A stretch of DNA of 64,000 nucleotides from Pampus argenteus (GCA_036937835.1 CM072879.1:16733001-16797000), one strand, 5' to 3'. Shown: positions 11,191-24,370, counted from the first letter of the stretch. A program made the numbers and translations. Notes: generated by a model from the letters alone, not told the origin.

Positions 11191-12532
11191 ACAAACCATG
11201 TGGAGGCCAGAGGAGAGCCACGGTACGCTGAGGGGGAAGGAGGAAGGAGGAAGAGGCTTGTTTGTGACTGAGAAGAGTCCTAATAAAACCTCAAGAGAGT
11301 GTGAGGTGCTTAGATTGAAACATGTCAAAATGTTTCAAATGTGCACAAACAACAACACAAAGAAACGCACTTGTAAATTATTAAAAATGAATTACTGCAC
11401 CTTGCCTTTACATCCACGTCCATGAAGCCAGCGTTTATTGTTTGGACCAACCGGGTGGACAAGCCCATGTTATGTTTATTTTGTTGGTCTGCTTGGCACA
11501 TTGGAACAATAGGAAGTTTATCAGCAGAATTTCCTATTTTCATATTATGCAATTCTCGAGCTGGATATGTGCCGAGCGGAGCCACGAATGGCCACGTCCT
11601 GTTATAACAACAAGCCTCTCACATATCACTGCCACTTTCCCCATGCCTTCCCCCTGTTTTCACCCTGCATGGGGCGTTTACTATACATCACTGTCACACT
11701 GAGAGCGGATTTATCTTTCATTTGGGAATACGACATTCCCATAATGAAATGACCTGGTTTTGTTTAGAGCCATGAACATGATTTAAGCTTATTGACTGTA
11801 GGCCTTTTTTTTTTGTCTGAACCATAATCCATGTGGTGAAGCCTTTATTCTAGCTTTTATATTTTCCTCTAAGTGGTTTGGTGCTCCCTCCTCCTCTTTA
11901 TCCTGGTTGGAGGTGAAGGCAGCTGTATTTCATCCTGACAGCTCTGTCGAGGTATGGTACAGCAATGCAACCGCCACGCCCTGCAGTTAGCTCGGTCCTG
12001 CACAACAAAAGGCCTCCGTTTAGGGATTACACTGTACAGGATGTAGTTGACTCTAAACAACAGGGTTAGCCTTTCACCCTCCTTGTTTGTTTGCAGTGAA
12101 TGAACACAGGGGCAACTTGAGCTCCGTTATTACCAAGATCCACATCAATGGCTGAATGTTGAAGCGGATCTCAAATACATTCTCGGTGTAGAAATAATCG
12201 CTTCACTACAGACTAAAGAACAAATCTGCATTGTTGCAGAATGACGACTAACGTCAAACAAAGATTTTTTTTTTTTTCCTCATATCTATAATTTTTGGCA
12301 GTTCTTGCAATCAGTTGAGTGATTGTTGAGGCTCGTGACTCAACCTTTTTCTGGCACGCAACTTAAGCTGTGTATTGCTTTGCCATCTATGAAAGCCCTC
12401 CGAACAATAGCATTCATTTAAATGGAAAAAAACAAAAAAACAAAAAAAACATAACAAGTGTCACATTTCTCAGACACTGAGTCTGTGTTGGTGGAAAATA
12501 CAGTATCACATGACATGGTTGTGTTTCTATGT

Positions 12533-12552
12533 AAAAAAAAAAAAAAAAAAAA
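12533..12552. repeat. poly-A tract (A20)
   Basis: Twenty As followed by AATTAATTAAATTAAG. It could be the tail of an old retroposon, but no body is recognisable upstream. Confidence 0.9.
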
Positions 12553-14556
12553 TTAATTAAATTAAGATGGGCAGCTTTGCTATGGGCTTAAAAATTAAAA
12601 TTCACAACTAAAAACCCATTTATTCATACTAAATATGTAAATATGGCTGCAAGACGTAGTTTCATTGCAGAAAAAAACTGCAACAATCCTCATCCATATG
12701 AATGAGGTACAGAGGAATAGGTTATTGTATCTGTATATCAGGCTCCATAGACAACAGTCATCCCAGGGATCAGTTTTTGATCACGATGAGAAAACGATAG
12801 AAAATCCTTTAATTTGCTCTTCGAATCTTTCTCAGCCTTCAATCACTTTTTGAAAGCTTTAAATGAGCATGTATCTAACACACACACATTAGCCTCATTA
12901 CTCATTCCTGAATCCTGTAATATCAAACCACCACGGACCTCATCAAACAAGCAAAAGGTATTCGTCATGTTTGCACTTGTTTGAGGCTATGAGGGGAAAT
13001 TCAGACGCTTCACTTCCAGGAACGGGTCAAATCATACGGCGCCTTAACAATACAAAGCATTTCCGCTAATGCACTTGCTATCAGAAATATTTTTCTTCAT
13101 TTCTTCTTCTTTCTTCTTTATTTTTACAACTTTTTGTTTGTAATCTCTGCTGTTCTGTCCTTTCGAAGCCATAAAAAACACAAATATGGAGTAAACAGGT
13201 ATAAATAAATGACGTTAGTCTGTGTAAACATACAGAGGGAATAAAGGGTTCAAAGTCTGGATTTGTTACTACTAATGTCAGCGGGATTTTGCATGACTTT
13301 CCAGTTTCACTTAGGCAGGTATCTTTTCACTGCAGCTGTTACTATTCATACATGCAAATAAAAAAATAAAAAAAATGGCAGCATGTGCACATTTTGATTG
13401 TTTTTTGAGACAAAGATGCCCTTTGTACGCAGCCACTTTTAGCTCACGACATCACAAAGATAAAAACCACCTTTTGTTTTATGTCTGCTCAGCGCATTTC
13501 AGCTTCATCAAATCCACAGACAAACTATACAAGCGGAGGAGAAGTGGGTCACGGCAGCTGTTTCCTAACCAGACGAGCCCCTCTCGGCAAGGCCCAGCCA
13601 GACTTCAGTCCCACTGGCACGACAACCTTAAGCCTTTTCCACTGCTGCTATATTTGGGTTAGAGCTCTGAGGATATGATGCCTTTGAAATCTATTCTCTA
13701 CCTTGTCATAGAAATGGGGGAAAAAATCAATGAAATATTGGTCAGAGCTTTAACAGGAGAGAGCGGATCGAGTGAGCGGAGGCCTGTGAGGATTCATACC
13801 TGCTCCCCTGCTGTTCACACATCCGTCTCTGCAGAACAGAAGAACAGACGCTGCTTTGTTTTTTCACTGAGCTGTCAGCATGTCAGAAAATTATTTGTTC
13901 TTCACTTATTGACTATTTACTTCTGTCTCAGTTTACTGTTCTCCCGATATACTGTCAATGTATGCCAGACGTACTGTACGTTTATCACAATTTTTTTTTA
14001 AAAGTGCAAATTTTACAGAGTGAAACCACGCTTGAAATTAACTTATTTCAGCAAACAAAGACGCTCATAATTTCACCCGATATCCTGGCAGTGATTCTCC
14101 TTTCCTTTTGTGTGAATAACAGCTGATTGACAGCAGCTAGAGTGAAACATAACGATGTGCACCGATACAACAATGCAACTTGAGCACAATGACATGACGA
14201 GATAAAGGAAAACCCCAAATGAAGGCTTTTATGTTTATTGTGATAAAAAATGACTAACTGGAATTAGCTTTTCTTATTCTGTAAAGACAACTGGTTGGTA
14301 AATATTTTGGGCTCCGACTAAATATTATCGTCATTATCGGCTGATAATCTGTTCTATAAAATGTCAGAAAGTAGACAAACACCCGTGACAAGTTCCTAGA
14401 GCTCAAGATGACGCCGTCACATGTCTGAGAAACAGTATAAACGCAAAGATAACACATTTATCATCACGTGAAACAAAGAAAAGGCAGAAAATCATCACAT
14501 TTTAGAAGCCGGAGCTGGAGGAAATGATAAAAACTGATTATCAGAATTGTTGCTGA

Positions 14557-14618
14557 TTAATTTTGAAATGTCAAAACTCCCTTTTTGTTAATTTTGAAAT
14601 GTCAAAACTCCCTTTTTG
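14557..14618. repeat. exact 31-bp direct tandem duplication
   Basis: Two identical abutting copies, each starting TTAATTTTGAAATGTC and ending CTCCCTTTTTG, with period 31 and no mismatch. Perfect identity in neutral DNA suggests a recent duplication. Confidence 0.95.
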
Positions 14619-16489
14619 TCTTTCCAGTAATTGCTCTGTGAAAGACTAGTCGGCAGCTCTGTGTTGCACCCAAACGTTGAGTGTCTGGGGAAAATACTGG
14701 TTGAGTTTTACTGTGACTTGTTGCTGTAAGGACACATGGTCTGTACATTATTGTATGTGTTGTGTAGCCTTTAGACTGGGACGTCTGAGGTCACTGACCC
14801 TGTATCTCAAACAACACAAAGAGCACCCAGGGGTGCACGTTTTCACAACAAAGGGAGACGCCTTCACGCTGTGGTCTACTTAATGCAACATTGACCAGAA
14901 CAGCTCGTCCACTCTACGACTAAACTGTTTGATGATGCAACATAACTTTACATCACTGTCCGTTCTCTGGATTACGGTGATAAATCGTCTCTCTGTTATT
15001 AAAGTAAAGCTCCATCTCAAGGTTACGCGTGTGCAGAAAAGGCAACTGTCTGTTTTAGTGATACCTGTGGCGCCGATGTTATTTAGGAAACACAGAGAGC
15101 TTGTTTCAGTGTAAACGTGGACAGACGTACAGTTGTGTCCACGTACAGCAGGTTGATAATCCAGATCCTCAAGTGACCTCAGTCCTTAGATCTGATAAAG
15201 TCAAGAGAAAAACATGTTAGTGTGTCCAGCTTGAGAGGTTTATGTTCATTATAATGTATTAATCATTATGTTAGCGTACAGATCAGTTAAATTGTACTTC
15301 ACTAAAAGTGGACAATTGACAGTAGGGCACATATAGTTTACACTGAAAAAGATGGCATATTAATTTTATTGTAATTTTTTAAAGGATGAGTTCATGATTG
15401 TATACGGAGGTAGATAAACGATGGCTTTTCATTTTTTTTCCCGCAATTGTCAGTTTTATTGGCTGAAAAGCTGATTACTGGCAGATTAAACCGTAGACAC
15501 ACGGTACACACCATATAGCTAGCTAGCTACTTAAGCTAACGTTATGCTGGCACGTTTCTAGCTGACTCTTATCACTGGTATGATTATGAAAAAAGATTAA
15601 GATCAGTTATTTATTTATCTAACAGTTATCTAACACAACCTGTTGGTTTATTACCTTTCATATTTGTATGTAGTTTCAGTTTTAGCTGACAGAGTGGCAG
15701 TTATTGTATGCTAGTTGTGAACCGGCTTTTATTAAAAACGTAGCAGCCAAACATGCTAACATTTGCATTACAGAGCACATAAACCAATTATTTATTATTA
15801 TTTTGCCCTTGTGATTTTTTTTTTTTTTTTGAAAGACACCATTTCACCAACTCCTTAAATGGCTGGTTTACGTTTAATAAGGTTAAAAAAAAAACATATA
15901 TTAATTCAAATATAAATACAAAGGCCACAGTAACAAATCCTTTCCTGACCATCATCTATACACAGTGTGAGGAATGTGCTTCATTTACGGGTTGGTTTTT
16001 ACTGCAGAACAAAACCAAAGCATAAGCAGCCGGTTTTGTGTTTGACCCGCCTTTGTCACATAAGAAAAGCCCAAAGAATCAACCCTATAAGATGAATTAA
16101 CAAGCTTGTTTCCCATGTACTCCCCTGCCCTCCCAGTAGCCCGTTAGCAGGAGCAAGCAGCACTTAAACCAGGAATCCTTCTGTTCATCCAGCGTGAGTT
16201 CATGCTGGAGACCAGTTGCCTCTGATAGTAATCCATGGCATGCCTGGTGGTGGGAGTGTGTGGTATCATTGTTTTTGTAGGAGGAAGGAAATACGGTGCA
16301 GTGCCCCGCTGCTTAATTGTAGCCTTTGAGTTTTTTTAATTGGTAGGTATAATATCCAACATATTTAACTGCATTCTTACCGTGTTGTTGTTTCAGTTCA
16401 TTCACGATGAGCATGTTGTCTAATTATGATTAAAACTTTGGTTTTATTCTATCAGGATACTTTGGCTACAACCCAAAGAAGAAGAAAGT

Positions 16490-16615
16490 AAGAAGATCAC
16501 CAAAGCTAGTAGTATTCATCCTCAGGGCATCATGGATATTTGTACCAAATTTCATGGCAGATAATTTAATAGTTTGTGGATCAAAGTGGTGGACATTGTC
16601 ATGCATGGCTAAAAT
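16490..16615 (-). repeat. 'GGATGAAT' percomorph repeat, copy 1 (minus)
   Basis: ATTCATCCTCAGGGCATCAT, ACCAAATTTCATGGCAGAT, AATAGTTTGTGGATCAAAG and the GGTGGACATTGTCATGCATG block match a dispersed teleost repeat. Three other fragments lie in this window, at 29495-29625, 30991-31430 and 58795-58985. This one is in the opposite orientation to the 29 and 31 kb copies. Confidence 0.65.
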
Positions 16616-16619
16616 ATGG

Positions 16620-17560
16620 TGCCTCAAAAGGGGGCATTAATGGCATTAATGGGTTAACCAGCAGGTTGACTCCACAATAGAGGCAGTGTCTATTCAGCCT
16701 TGCTTTGAAAATACACCCTCTGATGTGTGACAGTATCTCACATAGCACAGCAGCCAGTCACAGAGTCAGGATGAGTCTGGCACGGTAGTGTTACGAACTC
16801 ACTTCCAGAAAATCCACAACAACGTCTTGTTTCTGTCCTGGCTTCTGGTGCTACGGTTGCTAACACCTGTTAATGTAAGTATATGCACATAAAAAAAACC
16901 CAAAAACACATACAGCGGCCCCGTGAGTCTGCAGCTTCACCGGAAAATAAAACATCCCCATTGTGCTGAAACATAAGATTCCTACTTTATATCAAGAACC
17001 AGACTTCTGGTGTTGTGCCAGAGGGGCTCATTAGGTCCAACCTGATTGAACAAACAGCAAAGTAGAGGTTGTAAAGCCCCCAAATGCAATGTCAGCATTG
17101 ATGTGGAGGGAAATAAGACAATGGTTTAAATTATTAGTCCCAGATCTGATCATCAGAAAGTATATATATTCAGATATAAAACAAGCAACCCATAATATTT
17201 GGTTGGTATAATAAGATATTGCTGTCAAATTTAAACAAAAATGAGGTATATTAGTTTGGTTTAGTTTAGCTGATGCTGGATAATCTGCACGTTTTACAGA
17301 ATAACTGAGCTTCTCTCAGGTAAAATAAAAGTATTTCTGTTGTAGTTTCTTCCTCTGTTAAGTTATGTTTGCCACAATCGTGTTCAACTCAGCTGAGGTT
17401 GACTGTGAAGGACACAGCAGTGCTGGATTTGAGACAGAAATGTCTGATGGTAAAAACACCTGTTGAGCCGTGACGGGCTGAGCTGAACTCAGCTGAACTG
17501 AGCTGAAGGCCAGCTGTGTGTTAAACAAGAAATACATCCATTTCAGCCCATGTTGACCGG
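16620..17560. other. intergenic, nothing recognised
   Basis: AT-rich unique-looking sequence. The GCTGAACTCAGCTGAACTGA run near 17480-17510 is a short imperfect tandem repeat. No coding signal. Confidence 0.5.
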
Positions 17561-17565
17561 ATTCA

Positions 17566-17875
17566 GATAGATAGATAGATAGATATACTTTATTAATCCC
17601 AAAAACTGGGAAATTAAAGTGTAACAGCAGCATAACACAAATACAACAACAATGAAATAAAAGAACAACCAACAATTAAGATAATAATTAATAATTAAAT
17701 AGGAAAAGATAATTGAATAAGAATAAGAAATTAAGATAATAATTACATAAGAATAAGTAAAATAAAATATAATATAATATATGACGCCAGTTCTACTTAG
17801 TGGTCTCCATATTACTTTATTTAAGATTAGGACAATAAAACAAACAACACGTAAGATTAAAACAGAAGAAATCAT
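17566..17875 (-). mobile_element. LINE 3' fragment with (GATA)n tail
   Basis: GATAGATAGATAGATA is followed by TACTTTATTAATCCC, AAACTGGGAAATTAAAGTG and a long A/T-rich run. Read on the minus strand it ends in a GGGATTAATAAAGTA block and a (TATC)n tail. I know this arrangement as the 3' terminus of a Rex/RTE-type fish LINE. Low-complexity AT sequence fills the rest, and no reverse transcriptase frame remains. The inner boundary is approximate. Confidence 0.6.
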
Positions 17876-17879
17876 CTAA

Positions 17880-18970
17880 ACACAGTGACTCCGCAGACAA
17901 CGAATATGATTGAGCAGATAATCAACATCAGCAACAAGATGAAGCAGCTGCACGGATGATAAAAAGCTGGAAAAAGGGGACAAACAACAAAATATGTACA
18001 ATGCAAGCAATTAACAAGAAACAATGTGAAGCTGACAATCAGTGAAAGCCCATATTTACTGCACGTTTCTATTGGATCACTTTAATTAGCAGGATTTATC
18101 TCTCACACTGTCAAAAAAGTGAGACAGCCCAGTAAAAGGTTATGGATTAAAACACATGAGCACGTATAGTAGAGAGCTGACAGGCCTGAACCTGGCGTGG
18201 CCCTTTCAGGTAAACTCCTGTGTCAGACGTGGGAGCTGCAAAACGATCTCCTTGCGTACTCCGATGTCTTCAGCATTGGATTGAGCAGAGAGGAGTGTCG
18301 GGTTTCCAGTGTTTCACGCGGGACAGAACGTACCAAGGCCTCCGGGGTGCTGTGGGAAAACAGGGAACAAAATGCGAGAGCCTCACTCCCGGCGGACAGT
18401 GTAACCTGAGAGTTAACCACTTAAAGCACGAGAGGTATCAGGTATTCCTCCGTCTTGTTAAAAAAAAAAGCCCTCGGGGACAGTAGTGGGGTCACAATGA
18501 ATGAGCAAATGACATATGCGGCTCAGTGAGATGTTGACTCATGTGGACAAAAGGTGGTGAATCATTTTATGACTAATAACTGATATAATAATGGAGGTTA
18601 GGGAGAATTACAGCCATGATGCATCATGAATCACATATAATGCGTTTTCTGGTCTTCTGTTTTTTTTACGTATATACTATTATGATGTTGAATATCTATG
18701 TTGGTTAAACATATGCGTGTTTGGATTTTTTTCTACGTTATATATCACGCGTGTCCATAACAAGCCGTCTGTTCTGTAGCCTCAGTTGCTAACGTTGTTC
18801 CATGAGATGTTTTCATTGTGGAAACGTGAATATGTCCCCTTAAATTCTCCTTGAATGAAAACAGCACGACCTGAAACATGTTTATGCGTTGCTATATGCA
18901 GGTTAGCATGACTGAATCTGCGTGCGTCTGAGAGGTGGTGCAGGTACGCAGTTTAAGTTGAAGCAAGCAG
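17880..18970. other. intergenic, nothing recognised
   Basis: Unique-looking DNA with overlapping chance frames at 18197-18486 on both strands. No repeat family or gene is recognised. Confidence 0.5.
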
Positions 18971-18974
18971 CTAA

Positions 18975-19160
18975 CCCCGCTATAAAAACCGCGCTCACCC
19001 CCCGAACCCTGCAGGCTCTCCGACCTCTGACCTCTGCACTCGACACGTATCTCACACACAGCTCGTTTTTCCAGGATAGTCCCTGGGGATTCGTCCGCAG
19101 ACAGACTGACAGCACAACGAGTTTCTCAGAGCTGCCGAGGGACTGTAAAGCAAACGTGAG
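18975..19160 (+). promoter_or_regulatory. candidate TATA promoter and first exon of unknown transcript
   Basis: CTATAAAAACC at 18980-18990 is a good TATA box in a CpG-containing islet (about 18920-19170). About 175 bp downstream CAAAC|GTGAGC (19156) resembles a splice donor. On this reading a noncoding first exon would run from about 19010 to 19155. A DR1 element sits just downstream of the TATA box. The opposite strand also carries TTTACAG and GGTGAGCGC, so a minus-strand exon is equally conceivable. No known protein is encoded. Confidence 0.3.
19021..19035 (-). promoter_or_regulatory. DR1 nuclear receptor element
   Basis: The reverse strand reads AGAGGTCAGAGGTCG: AGGTCA, one base, then AGGTCG. 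This differs by one base from the DR1 consensus bound by RXR heterodimers, HNF4 and COUP-TF. It lies 30-45 bp downstream of the TATA box at 18980. Confidence 0.4.
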
Positions 19161-19231
19161 CTGACAGCGCTGCACGGCGAGAGTGTTTTTCTTAAGGGAA
19201 CGTGTCCCGTTTAAGAAAACAACATCACATA

Positions 19232-19234
<3 letters not shown>

Positions 19235-19265
<31 letters not shown>
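19235..19265. repeat. (TC)15 microsatellite
   Basis: Uninterrupted TC run about 75 bp past the 19.1 kb islet. Polypurine-polypyrimidine tracts of this kind are common beside promoters. Confidence 0.95.
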
Positions 19266-19268
<3 letters not shown>

Positions 19269-20650
19269 CTTCAGGACAATTCAGTCAATTCTTGTGAACA
19301 TGCAGCGGTCTGAAAGCCGGATACTAGACACCTAAGCCTTTCCTCCGATGTCACTCAGATGTAAAATCTGGCACAGCCCTGTTGATGATGAATAGAGCGC
19401 TAAGCTTGTTTACTCGTGCGGTTTTTGTTTTTCCAGGTCCTGCACCCAAACGAGGTATAAATTCTGGTTTCTGATGTGTCCCACTGAGAAGTTCGGCGGG
19501 GGTAAAGACATAACGAGATCGATAAAACCGTTTATTGATGCATTAGCTGCCCCTTTTTCCTTTATGGGTTTCTAAGAAACTAACTAACAAATTAATTCTG
19601 ATCATAAACTGACCTCAAGTATGGAGCGAGCAGGTAATTAGCCCAGTTTAGCTTAACAACTGGAAGCATGACTTTCTAATTGCACCTCTAAAGCTCCCTT
19701 ATTAACATGGATGACCTTATTAGCTAAAGTCATTCTCGGATGGTTGTGTAAGAACAGCAGTTTGTGGATTTAGAGGGAGGTGCATGCTGTAATTATGACT
19801 ACAACGTAAGTGAAAGATAGTGTGATAGTGATAATAATAAACAAAGGTGAATCAAGGTCCGACCAGGACAACAACGTATGTAGGAGCTTCTTCTCTTCCT
19901 GTGTTTATGTTCTGGCTCATAAACACACGTGTTTCCTCCGTCTGATTCATTCTTGTGTATTCGGCCTTGAGAGCTTGTGGTGATTTTTTTAATCTCTTGC
20001 AACTGGGATTTAATTATACCAGGTGAACATTTTCTGAACATGTGACCTGAAGAGCCACACCCATGTGGACTAACGCTGTGGACAATCAGCGCAAATGTTT
20101 GTGTAGCAGATAGAAGACGTTTTATGGATTTACTCAGTTACAGGCATTAAAATAAATTTAAAAAAAAGTAAATAAAGTAATAATTTTAGCTCTCTGACGT
20201 GTTCCTCTGGTTGGTTGAAGCTCCCTTCCTATAATAACTATGCAGACATGTGTTACCTCATCATCCAGCCTTTTTTCGGGCGCTCACAGACAGCCGCATA
20301 CTCCAGCAGACATTACACATGTGCAGTTTATCATTTGACAAAAGAGTAGCCAGCGCTAGATTTAGTAGGTCTAGGTTTTAGTCATCGGGGATTTAACATG
20401 TAGCAGGAAGTGCGTGGAAAGCAAAGAGCCCTGTGGGGTAAACTGATGGAAATATTCAGCGTTGGAGGAGTGTCAGAAACGTCAGGAAGAGAAAAATGAT
20501 TATTGAGAGGCTCACGTCTGCGTTTTCCATCTGTGTTGCTGCTGTGCATCCAAGCCTCTCGTCAAATACGGACGTGATCCAACACACCTGGTATTTAGCA
20601 ATGAGAATAATTAATTATTAATCAGCTCAAAAGTGAACACAGTCTGGTGG

Positions 20651-20706
20651 TGGAAGAAGAAGAAGAAGAAGAAGAAAGAAGAAGAAGAAAGAAGAAAGAA
20701 GAAGAG
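20651..20706. repeat. (GAA)n repeat with AAG interruptions
   Basis: About eighteen GAA/GAAA units, followed by a CAAGCAAACAAACAAAC run. A purine-only strand of more than 50 nt could form a triplex. Confidence 0.95.
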
Positions 20707-22249
20707 ACAAGCAAGCAAACAAACAAACGGAGCAGCTGCCTGTTGATTCACATCACCTCTGGTTTCTTTGGGTGGAGAAGCAGAGAGGTTGTTGACCATT
20801 AGGACCACCCACAGGCGTATGTCATCACAGTGGCTGCTTTGAGAGGATTATCTCACCCTCCACCCCACCCCCACCCTCCCCCCGCCGATGTGTGTTTGTG
20901 TGTGTGGGCGAGAAAGAGACACAGACAGACAAAATGAAACAGAAAGAGAGAGAGAGATGTGGGCAGACTGATAACAGAGGCAGCAAATGCACGTATCTGT
21001 CATCATTAACGTCTTGTATGTTTTACTCCTACTAATAACTAATATCTGTTATTGTAACTGTAAATAACTATAACTTATTAACAGTTTATCAAAAACAGAA
21101 AAAAAGAAGCTTATATGATGTGAGCAGACGATCCGCGCTGTGAGGACAACATCCAACTGAGTTCAAATCAGATAATGAAGCGATGTATTGATAATGTTAA
21201 GCTCTGCTGGGACAGAAGAAGCAGGACAGGAAGCAGGAGGCCGCCGTCTCTGTCTGACCTCACCGTCTGTCTGTCTGTGGTTCCACCTGAAAAAGCAAAA
21301 AAAGCCGAGCATTAGCCCCTCACCGCCAGACTCTGAGACGAGGCTGTCTAAACAGGGACGGAGGTTCGTCTCTGTCATCGGCTGGGCGCGTTGTGTCACA
21401 CAAACACTGACACACATGTCGGCTGTTTCAGTCGTTTAGGTAGAGATCACGACATCTGTGATGAACAACAAGTCGAGGTACGTATGTGAATGTCAGAGTT
21501 GAAACGCGTTTACATGCATACAGTAGATTATAATGCATGTCACTGTTTCATTAGTTTAGTTATTGCAGGGTTTCTTTTTTACTGACAAGATTTATGTTTT
21601 TAGGTATTTAATGGAAACCTGTTTTTAACAATTTTAAATTGAAGACTCTAGACGAAATATGAAGTTATGGCGCACTTTCTATATCGTTGTATTGATTGTA
21701 AAATCCTTCCTTTACGCTGTTGCACGTTTAAACATCAAGTAGGTCAAACTAATCTTAATTGTCGACTTATAAATCGTGTTGAGATAAATTGTCGTATCGT
21801 AAAAATAATTAGTTTTCATATCCCGCGTTGTGAATCGTACACACGGTGAAACAAGTCTCTGTATGATTCTGATTAAAGTGATTAAAGATGCTGACATCTG
21901 CTGTGGGATCTGAATTCATTATAGCAGCAATCTGTTAAAATACATTCACAGTTACTGAAGGTTTAACAAAGACAAGCTAATGACCAGTTAATGAACTTTC
22001 CTCTAAAAGTAAACAATTCATTTTGGAGAGAAATTAAAAATTAAAAAACAAAAACAAAAAAACAATAAAAGACAAATAAAATAATAATGTCCCGAGCTAT
22101 TTATTCTAGACGATGCCATTAACAATGCAAAGGGAGCTGAATTACCGTCGTGCAGCACATTTATTTTCATAATTACGTCCTCGATTTGCATTTCAAATTC
22201 AGTTCCCTCTGACGGAACGGCGACATAATGACATGCAAATGAGTTCATC

Positions 22250-22284
22250 AGAGAGAGAGAAGAAAAGAAAAGAAAAGAAAAAAA
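22250..22284. repeat. (GA)5(AGAAA)n purine tract
   Basis: A GA run followed by five AAAAG units. Confidence 0.9.
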
Positions 22285-22728
22285 CACCTGATGAGGAACA
22301 GATAGGAGAAATTATCTTCTTGGCACTGCAGATGATTTCTGAGACTGATGATTTTTTTTTAAACTTTATTTTACAGTTTAAATTGCATCCAGTTTTGTGA
22401 ATATTTGAACAGTTAAATCAGGTTTCTTTGTTATTTTCTGAGGAATTTTTCAAAATAATGTGTGTGACAGTAAATGGAAAGTAAAAAGTCTATATAGCTA
22501 GAATATAAAACGTAAACATGTGTTGTTTCAATTGTTTAGTTTTTTCTATACATTGTCTTGTTATATTTTTATTAAAAGAAAAATGTTTTTATTTTTTTAT
22601 TTTATTTTTTTTACTGTGGTTTCTTCAAACTGTAATCCTTCAAAGCGTCTGACTCCAGCTGTGATGGACGTGATGGGTAGCATGTGTCCCTCAAGACCAC
22701 AAGTGGATTATTCCTTTCAATGTGCTAA

Positions 22729-22873
22729 ACACACACACACACACACACACACAAACCCTTGTACTTCTATGTTTGTGAGGACCCTTATCCTAAACTGAAC
22801 CTAAACCCAACTCTTTGAAGAAGTGAGGACCAGTCAAAATGTTCTCACTTACAACAAATAACCTGCATTGATT

Positions 22874-22906
<33 letters not shown>
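22729..22906. repeat. CA-flanked teleost repeat ('CTTGTACTTCTAT...GAGGACC')
   Basis: A (CA)13 run, then CTTGTACTTCTATGTTTGTG, GAGGACCCTTATCCTAAACT, AACCTAAACCC, GTGAGGACCAGTCAAAATGT and a second (CA)15 run at 22876-22906. This matches a widespread fish element in which a short GAGGACC/CCTAACC core sits between CA tracts. This copy is shortened. Its mode of mobility is not known to me. Confidence 0.7.
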
Positions 22907-22908
<2 letters not shown>

Positions 22909-22909
22909 T

Positions 22910-24370
22910 AGGGCATCGTCTCAGGAACACGACTGGTTACAGATCCAAACAGGAACTAACACACTAATGATCGACTTTAATTGAAAAATTGAGAGCTATT
23001 GAAGCGGGAGCCGCGCTCGGGTTAGAAGGTGAGTGACGTGCGTGCACATGACCCAGTTTGCTCTAACACTGACTGAAATAGCTCAAGCAGGCCTGATAAT
23101 TAGGCCTGTTTCTAATAAACAGCGACGGAGGATGTCAGTGCTGGCCTGGCCTGCTCTACACGGATAAATGTCCTTTTACATCTACTGTAAAACACTTGCC
23201 AATGTTTCCAGGAACAGTATGTGCCCTTCAGATTCAGATCCAAACCCCCCCAACTCACTGCCTGCCTCTCGTCACATCACCACCGGGCACTGAGCGACCT
23301 GGTTTGAGGCTTTGCCGTATGTTTATCCAATCATATTCCTCGACCATGACCACAAATCTGGGCTTCCTCTCTGTGTCCAGTTAAATTTTTCCATGGGGCC
23401 TCGCTGGTGAAAGCTCTGTGGCTTCGGGGGTTCAGGAGTGACTCGGAGTTAAGATGTGAATCTGAACGGGGAGGGAGGGTGCGATTTATGATGGGAACCC
23501 TGTTATTATGGGCATCTGAGCAGATATGTACACTACTGGTGCTGTATTAAACCTGGTAACTCCAAGGTTGATTTTTCTTTGTTTTCAGTGATATAGTTTT
23601 TTAATTTGTCGGCCTCGGATGCTTATTTATTTAGTGACCGAGAGAGTTCAACACACTGAAAACAAATGAAGTGAAATGAAGAAAACATACGTCACTTTAG
23701 GAAGAAAAATCTTGCAAATAAGTAAAACACAACCATATTAGGTACAGCTGTCCCAGTTTTCCCCAAACACATGCAGCATAAACAAATACAGACAATACAA
23801 GCAAAGTTATAACACAATGGGAAGTTCATGATGGACATTAAATGGATAAAATTACTAAAAACCTAAAACTAAAACTAGATTTTAGTGCTTTTTTCTCTTT
23901 GCGTTTCTTTTTTAAATGCTTCTTCTGTGTTGTCAGAGCTGCAGATGTTTCCCTCGTTGGCTTTTATTTTGTTGATTGGCATCGTGTAGGGCTGATTAAG
24001 ATCAATAAACGCTGGTTTGGTGATTTTCATCCTTTGGATTCTTCTCATATTAACAAGCTTTTTTTTTTTTTTTAAAAAAAACCTTCTCAAAAGGAAACGG
24101 TAACCACTATGGCTGAATGCGGAAGCCAAAGCATTAGTGCCTTAATATGCGATTCCTGCTCCAAAACCGCCTCTATACACGACACAACTGCACATAGAGA
24201 AGAACAGAAAACTCATCTCCTCTCTTTATATATAAAACCATCCAGATTATTGCTGCTCTAATACATATCTTGGTACCGATTTCTTTACAAGCTTCTTATT
24301 GCCAACGAATCCCATAAAAAGACTCTTGAGCCCATTTGTTGGCACCGAAGACGGAAATCTTGAGAGTAGT
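22910..24370. other. intergenic, nothing recognised
   Basis: Mixed-composition DNA with a poly-T/poly-A junction at about 24060-24080. No gene or known repeat is recognised. Confidence 0.5.

Larger units (their letters stand above)
11191..16485. other. intergenic, AT-rich
   Basis: It contains poly-A at 12533-12552, a pyrimidine-rich stretch at about 13081-13135, an exact 31-bp tandem duplication at 14557-14618 and a poly-T run at 15815-15830. Frames here are short and overlap on both strands. No gene is recognised. Confidence 0.55.
19166..22725. other. intergenic, rich in simple repeats
   Basis: It holds CT (19235-19265), GAA (20651-20706), GA-rich (about 20911-20957) and AGAAA (22250-22284) repeats, with AT-rich DNA between. 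No gene is recognised; frames at 21163-21439 overlap on both strands. Confidence 0.5.

Noticed and set aside
17543..17875. Hydrophobic minus-strand frame resembling a membrane protein
   Set aside because: It comes from the AT-rich LINE fragment and GATA tail; the Ile/Phe/Tyr bias reflects base composition.
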